From Crambe crambe (taxonomy: Eukaryota > Porifera > Demospongiae > Poecilosclerida > Crambeidae): a stretch of 64,000 nt of DNA. Made by a program: the position numbers and the translations under genes. Shown here piece by piece: positions 58,529-64,000 of this stretch (positions are counted from its first letter, which is position 1; each line of letters starts with the position of its first letter). The notes below the pieces were generated by a model. The model worked only from the letters and a program-made list of their open reading frames with translations. It ran no database searches and was not told the DNA's origin. Location: contig OZ004598.1 in assembly GCA_963924555.1 (NCBI GenBank), forward strand, positions 806,001 through 870,000, in the 5' to 3' direction.

Positions 58529-61316
58529 ACAGGCAGACAGACAGACAGACAGACAGACAGACAGGTATGCAGACAGATACATAGACAGACAGACTGACTG
58601 ACTGACAGACTGACGATGCACAGAGAAGATTATAGCTACCTGATAAGATGCAAAATGGAGTGCTGGTTTCATAAATACTGTCCAACAGATTTCCTGAGAT
58701 GCAGTAGAGGAACTCTCTGTTGGTATAGTTCACCAGGAGAAGCACCACTGCATGGGAAGGGGGAAATAAACATCAACAACTATGAGGACCAATTATAGTG
58801 CAGATATGTGTGTGGGATAGCTATAATTCTCTCAGTGTTCATAGTCCATGGTGGTAGACCTGTCAGCTTATCTAAACAATAAGAACTAGGGAGTTTTCAC
58901 ACCATGGCATACCATAGTTCATTAATTTATCAACTAGGACAGACAATTCAATTAGCTAGTTTATGCAAAGTATCATGAATAAGTAGCTACCTTGTGTACT
59001 AAAATCGGCTAGCTAGTTTGTGGAGCCTCCGATAAAGGACACAGAATGAGGATAAACCTCTCAACAAAGGACAAGTATACATTCCTCTATACAACATAAC
59101 CTCCAAGCTCTCTACAAAAGGATAAAAAGTTGGGTCCCAAGTGTGTCCATTATTTCAGCTTAGGGGGAAAATTGCACCAATTATTCATGCAGTTGTCATT
59201 CCTTATCTCACTGCAGTGCTTCAGAAACTCTAAAGCTAGTTGGCAGAAGGAGTAAAGTTGAATCCGAAGGAGAATCTTCAGAAACCCTTCTGGATCTGCT
59301 CCTATGATGTGATGATTATATTGTGGGATTGCTTACTTAGAATCAGAATGGTGATAGTTTCGTAGACTACAAACACAGAAGGGAAGGTGAACCTGTACAA
59401 TTATCAAAAAACAAATATCAACATTCTAGTGTGCACACTTGCACATTAAGAGTTCCACATGGAAACCATTTAATTGAATCTAGTTTGAGATTCTGTTTTT
59501 ACTTTAAGGTGCCCCACAGCTAAATCCTAGACATTAGTTTGTATAGTGTCAGTGAGTTATTGCTTGCTTCACTTGTTAATTAATGGCATGAATTAATACA
59601 GTAGAACTAATACTTACACTTGCTTGTGCCGTATGCATGATATGACAAGGACACCCACAGCTCCTAATAAACCAACGCAAGCAAACAAAATCACCAGGAT
59701 GTCTATGGCAGTGGCTACATTGGCAGGTTGGTCGCTCCACAAGGGGCAGTTCGGGACACAAGTATTGCTTTCTTCTTCACAGAGGAAATTTTCTCGGCAA
59801 ATTACAGTGCAGTTGTTGGTGTATGAGAGAGGCTGGCCAGAAGAGTCTGAAGCTGTTATTAATAAAAAACAAAAACAAACATAAACACAATAAAACAACA
59901 AACAAAACAAAAACACTCAGTAATTGATCGATGGCAGCTTAGTATACCAGTCTATCAATGAAAGGTGTGTTTTAATCTTTGCCATTATGAAATTTCCAAA
60001 GTTACCCATGGGAGCTGCTCCTCATGTGCTTTATCTTAAAACTTGTGGGTCTGATCAATTCTCCTAAACTCATTAGCTATCAAGATGTCCATAGCCCCCC
60101 TGCCCCCCTACTGAAAATTCCCCGCAATAAATGATATAATTGGCAATTCCTCTGTCAATTAGCCATACACAGATATAGAACTATTCGGCTATTCTTTAGT
60201 GGGGGCATGAGGTCCACTTTGTAACCATGAGAGCAACTGACTACACTGTTCCTTCATGTACCTTGTCTATCTCTGATCTCTATAGTGCAATTCAAAAAGA
60301 ACATATCATAACTTACGCCCATTGAGTAAGCTATTCAGAGCCGTTCTGTTATCAATGACTTCTTTTTTCTGTAGCACAAAGTGATGACAAGCAATAATAA
60401 CAATTAACACTTATTACACCATATCAGTTAAAAGTGAGCTAGCTATCAACCAGCCTTAGCTACAGTAGTCACTCAGAAAATTTGCATTTTTAGTAGCTAT
60501 ACTAGTAATTATTGAAACCAAAGTGGGTAGCTAATGGTGCCAAATGCTACACATTATGATTAGCTGATTATGTTAGCTCTATAGCCACAATCAAATTTTA
60601 GTCCAATCAATTCAGTTAGGTAAATGTAACTAAGGGCCTATATGGCCGTGCAGCTGGTAGCTAGCTTTCTTATACGTAGCTATTGTGGTAAGAGTTCGAT
60701 GTTTATTGCGTAGGTGCACTGAATAGTTTGTATTGTTAGCTAGTATTGAGAGTATCCATTAAGAATGGCATAGGGTCTGTTAGTAGCTAACCCATCCATT
60801 ATCGATGACCCCTAAGAGTTTCCACCAACTGTTATGGTTCTACAAGACGTAGCATGAACTTAGATAAGATGCAGCTTACCTACACCTATCATTTTGTCTC
60901 TACTAGCAATAGCTCACTTCAATTGCAGTGTGGAAGTAAATGATGGGGAGGGTGAGAAGACCCCAAATTATCAGCACTACGACTCCCAGGAATACAATAT
61001 CAAGTGGTACTCTCCACTTCAGCCTGCCAGCATGTGAAACATTAAGATCCAGGTCTGTTCCTTTTTCTAGCTGGTGACCTCCAGGTCCATTTAGGCTCTC
61101 CTGCACACTGATCTTGCACTCTGTGTATGTGGTGTCAGTGGAGGTTATTTCCAGTGAGGTAGAATCACTATGCAACGCTACTCGAGAACGACCACGTAGT
61201 GGGTCCTCTACTTTTTTCTCTTCTTCTGGAGGAGGAGTGGAATTCACTTGCACCGCAGCCATAGCTTCTCGATCTCCAGCATGCACAGAGCTGCTATGCG
61301 CATGCGCGAAAGGCAT
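57289..61316 (-). CDS. Frizzled-like receptor C, CRD-less, 7 exons
   Basis: Predicted 535-residue paralogue. Exons in order: 61316-60918, 60368-60317, 59852-59618, 59392-59337, 58747-58640, 58335-57953, 57663-57289; the phase plan equals A, B and D. It has the longest N-terminal tail (about 105 residues), then an anchor ending LTLPIIYF. The CRD slot holds only a 52-nt exon (KKEVIDNRTALNSLLNG). Because 52 and the 472-nt CRD exon of A both leave phase 1, the frame is kept. The cysteine stalk (CTVICRENFLC, CVPNCP) and seven membrane segments follow, with FTFPSVFVVY, LNLWWVFH, FPPLLCYT and SPLVNFVFVVNY. The initiator could instead be the second ATG at 61262. The start region contains a perfect TGCGCATGCGC palindrome (61296-61306). 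Function unknown; without a CRD it is unlikely to bind ligand like a typical Frizzled. Confidence 0.85.
58379..58620. repeat. (CAGA)n/(CAGG)n microsatellite in receptor C intron 5
   Basis: About 240 bp of CAGA and CAGG tetranucleotides between exons 5 and 6. Long cysteine/leucine-rich open frames through it are artefacts. Confidence 0.95.
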
Positions 61317-61404
61317 GCATGGGATAGCTACTTGTACTATGATAATTTATACTCATAGATATAGTATTTATGTACAAATATGAAAATGAGGCTGTAATTT
61401 AAAT

Positions 61405-61677
61405 TAACTGCGATAACAAAGGAAGACATATCAGAGCCCATGTCGCTAGCACGATGGTGCCGAGGCACACAAGTTCAAGTGACATCCTCCACCTCAGCTG
61501 ATCTGGGATAGCTGTCTCCTCTTCATCATCATCTTGAGCGCTGAGCTTGTTACTTCTTTCGAGTTCCTCATTAATTGTGGAGTAACAGTTAGCTTTTAGT
61601 GACGTAGAATCTACCGACTGTGAAGCAAGGGAGTCATTTAGTCCAGTTTTATTTTCCTCTGAAATGAGTACATTCAT
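61405..61677 (-). pseudogene. Orphan first exon of a fifth Frizzled-like receptor
   Basis: From the ATG at 61677 the frame codes about 70 charged or polar residues, then LRWRMSLELVCLGTIVLATW and ALICLPLL. This matches the tail-plus-anchor exon of receptor C (LKWRVPLDIVFLGVVVLIIW, LLTLPII). Where the other genes have a GT donor after the YFY-P motif, this one reads TTATCGCAGTTAATTTAA and stops. It lies just upstream of receptor C on the same strand. Most likely a duplicated, now broken, first exon; an alternative first exon with a hidden donor is less likely. Confidence 0.6.
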
Positions 61678-61689
61678 ATTGTAGTTTCA

Positions 61690-64000
61690 CCAAGTTTCAT
61701 CAGTGCAGCTCCTATAAGATCCTCTGACGGGTAGCCAGCGTTTAATAGACTATGAAAATCATTGCAGCCTCCGTTTACGGAATACTAATTAAAATTACGT
61801 TAAAAATACGGACTTTCAGTTAGGATGGTCATCAGTGGTGATATAACACTGTAGCTAGGTTAGTAGAGTGTTATGCTAAATAGGACAGATATTTATTCTA
61901 AGAGGTTTGCTCCAGGTGAATGAGCAGATGTCCAACAGCAGACCACCACAGTCTTGTGCTCAATGGGAGACAGCCTCAGGTGCACTTCCAGAAGGTGCTT
62001 GTTGGAAATCATCCATCAAATAAAAGTTGCTGTACCACACACATACATTGATGAACAAGTACATTTATCATATAATCTTTTGAACAGCTTGAGATTGTTG
62101 GTGCACCAGCTGGCTGATATTTATTGGGTAAGTGGTAGCGCAGTGCAAATGATCAGTCTTAGATGGAAGAGTGCTTATCTTATGAAGCTGTGCATGTTAC
62201 ACCAAGATCACCACATTCTCCCAGCACCACACTGACCTGCATACTACAATAATACACACATTCAATGACTCTGAAATAATCTAGCACAAAATGGCGGACT
62301 TCAATAGTATTTTGGAAAAGGTGCCAATACTCTTTTTTTCCATAGTTTAGCTATTATGCTTCAATAATAGATTCTCCCATGCAGTATCTGAAGCTGCATG
62401 CAAACTATCCAATGTAAGAAAATCTAACACAAAGTTGTTACTAGGGAAATCATTCTAGTCCTCTGCTTGGTCTAAGCAAAGATAACAAATTACCACTAGT
62501 AACCTGGTGTATATTGTCCACAGTTTCAAACTGAAATGACCTGAATCAATTAAGGCTCTCATAAGAAGCTCCAGCAGCCCAAACTTAGCTGCAGCCTTGG
62601 CAGGGTTGCATCACATTAACAGGCACTACAATGAGAAATATCCACATACCATCCGTATTTGTGAGCATTTCATATCCAGAGTGCTCTATTATTATGCTAC
62701 CAGTGTCACAGGAAATTTGCATCCCCTATTTTTTGTACCCCATACCAAACCCACTAGTGGATTATGCACCCTTGTACCAAATCTACCGAAAAGATGTGGT
62801 AGAGGAATTTGTACCCCCTTAGACATTTTTTTTTGCACCCCATAGTGTGGCTCTAGTCTAGGGCCTGGGGCTGCTAGCTCTGTTGGAACATTCTTTTCTC
62901 TAGACTATGGTGGCAACCTTTCTTCCTCTGCTAAGAGTAGGAGTGATAGCTCGTGATGATTTTGTGGTTGGAAAAACTGCTATGTAACAGAACTAGCTAC
63001 AACTGGAATAACCACAAATCCAAGCAGTAGCCAACCCTTACATAGCACACAGCATCATACGTAAATTTTAGCTATGTAGTATCTGTTAAGAGTGCCAAAT
63101 CCATTGAATAAGTAAATCATGCCACGGGGACACCAAAACCACTGGATGGATGGATTGGGGTACAAAATACTGGGGCATGCTATGGGGATACCAAAACCAC
63201 TGGAGTGATTCAAATACACTAGGATATTAATTTTTGTGTGGGGGTGTAAAATCCACTAGGATATTTCACATGGGACTGCAAAATATTGGGGGGTTCTAAA
63301 TGTGACACTGAAAGTGGGTGTGCCAACTAGACTTAGACTCTACCAGTTTTTAGCAAGAGAGATGAAAAAAAAAAAAAAAAAAAAAGAAATCCTGAGTGGT
63401 AGCTTGTTTTTTAGTGGCTCTACAGGAAACTGTAAGTGAGACACGTCTAAAACCAACCATTGCCAATTACATATAACACTTAACTTAATATACTGTGTGG
63501 TTAGCAGATTGTGTAAGGCAAGATGCAAAAATGGGAGAGTTAAAGGGTCTGGGTGATTGTCCTGTTCTAGTGTGGTTAAAAGACTTCCCAATTTTTGTCA
63601 AGAGAGGTTATAAACACTAGATTAATTACTAAAGGTTTGTTTCTGTAATCAAATACTGCCCTTGAATATAACCCAGATTTTAATAGCAGTGCATTCCAAT
63701 TAGGTAGAGCATACTGGTCCTTGTCGCACAACAGAATGATATCCCAAGTTCCAAATAGCTGGGAAAAACTATAGATAAGGTTTCACTGGTACATGTAGAA
63801 GTTTGTTGTACTCTGGATACATCTTTCTTGTACCCTTCCCCATGGCCCAGTATGTGGTGCTCCTAATCCTGCAACCCAACCTATCTAAAAATCCTGGATC
63901 CGGCCCTGGCTGTGAAAACGTAATGGGATAATTACTTGTCATTTTTTGTCATTGCACACTGTAGCTTACCTGGTTTAACACTTCAGAGAGAAGGGGGTTA
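61690..64000. other. Repeat-derived tail of the window, no supported gene
   Basis: I found no frame with a recognisable domain. The stretch 62700-63300 contains repeated TGGGGTACAAAAT, CCAAAACCACTGG and CACTAGGATAT blocks, and opposite-sense TTTTGTACCCCATACC near 62730, suggesting an old inverted-repeat transposon. An A-run is at 63364-63385. Short frames are not credible as genes on their own, though the first exon of a gene extending past the edge cannot be excluded. Confidence 0.4.

Noticed and set aside
57929-58748. Two long Cys/Leu/Ser-rich frames over 58379-58620
   Set aside because: They arise from the CAGA/CAGG microsatellite joined to receptor C exons 5 and 6.
62597-62845. Short overlapping frames near 62.6-62.8 kb
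   Set aside because: Two frames overlap in different phases, with no domain, in a region of degraded repeat sequence.

Overview
This is an animal nuclear DNA window, most likely from a demosponge resembling Amphimedon. The base composition is AT-rich. Genes are split by many short GT-AG introns and packed closely on both strands. The gene content is metazoan: an Integrator subunit, Frizzled-class receptors, and death-domain proteins. The species call is inference. All exon models below were built by eye from splice sites, reading phase and remembered family sequences; no transcript or search was available.

Layout. 0.4-1.65 kb: a single-exon, multi-membrane-segment protein of unknown family (minus). 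4.3-12.9 kb: INTS2, 22 coding exons (plus). 13.4-32.2 kb: one large minus-strand gene that reads as a single 1707-residue frame. It has an N-terminal death domain, seven copies of a 32-residue exon, five tandem death-domain/linker modules, a Roc-COR-like GTPase and a C-terminal death domain. Its introns hold a 2.92-kb tandem duplication, a TTAA-flanked miniature element and a decayed tyrosine-recombinase transposon. 32.4-61.3 kb: four paralogous Frizzled-like receptor genes (here D, A, B, C). D and A are head to head, A and B converge, and a secreted VioB-like ferritin-domain protein (52.3-56.9 kb, plus) lies between B and C. 61.4-64 kb: an orphan receptor first exon, then repeat-derived DNA without a gene I can support.

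How they fit. INTS2 is housekeeping RNA-processing machinery. The receptor cluster shares one exon-phase plan (0-1-2-1-1-0). All four predicted proteins begin with a long cytosolic tail and an uncleaved membrane anchor, giving 8 predicted membrane spans. Two genes keep a Frizzled-type cysteine-rich domain (CRD); two have a short phase-matched exon in that slot. The death-domain gene is built from phase 1-1 exons, which explains how it could expand by duplication without losing frame. The VioB-like protein has a bacterial-type catalytic fold behind a eukaryotic signal-peptide exon and is the best candidate for an unusual acquired function. Several start regions share a TGCGCATGC element.
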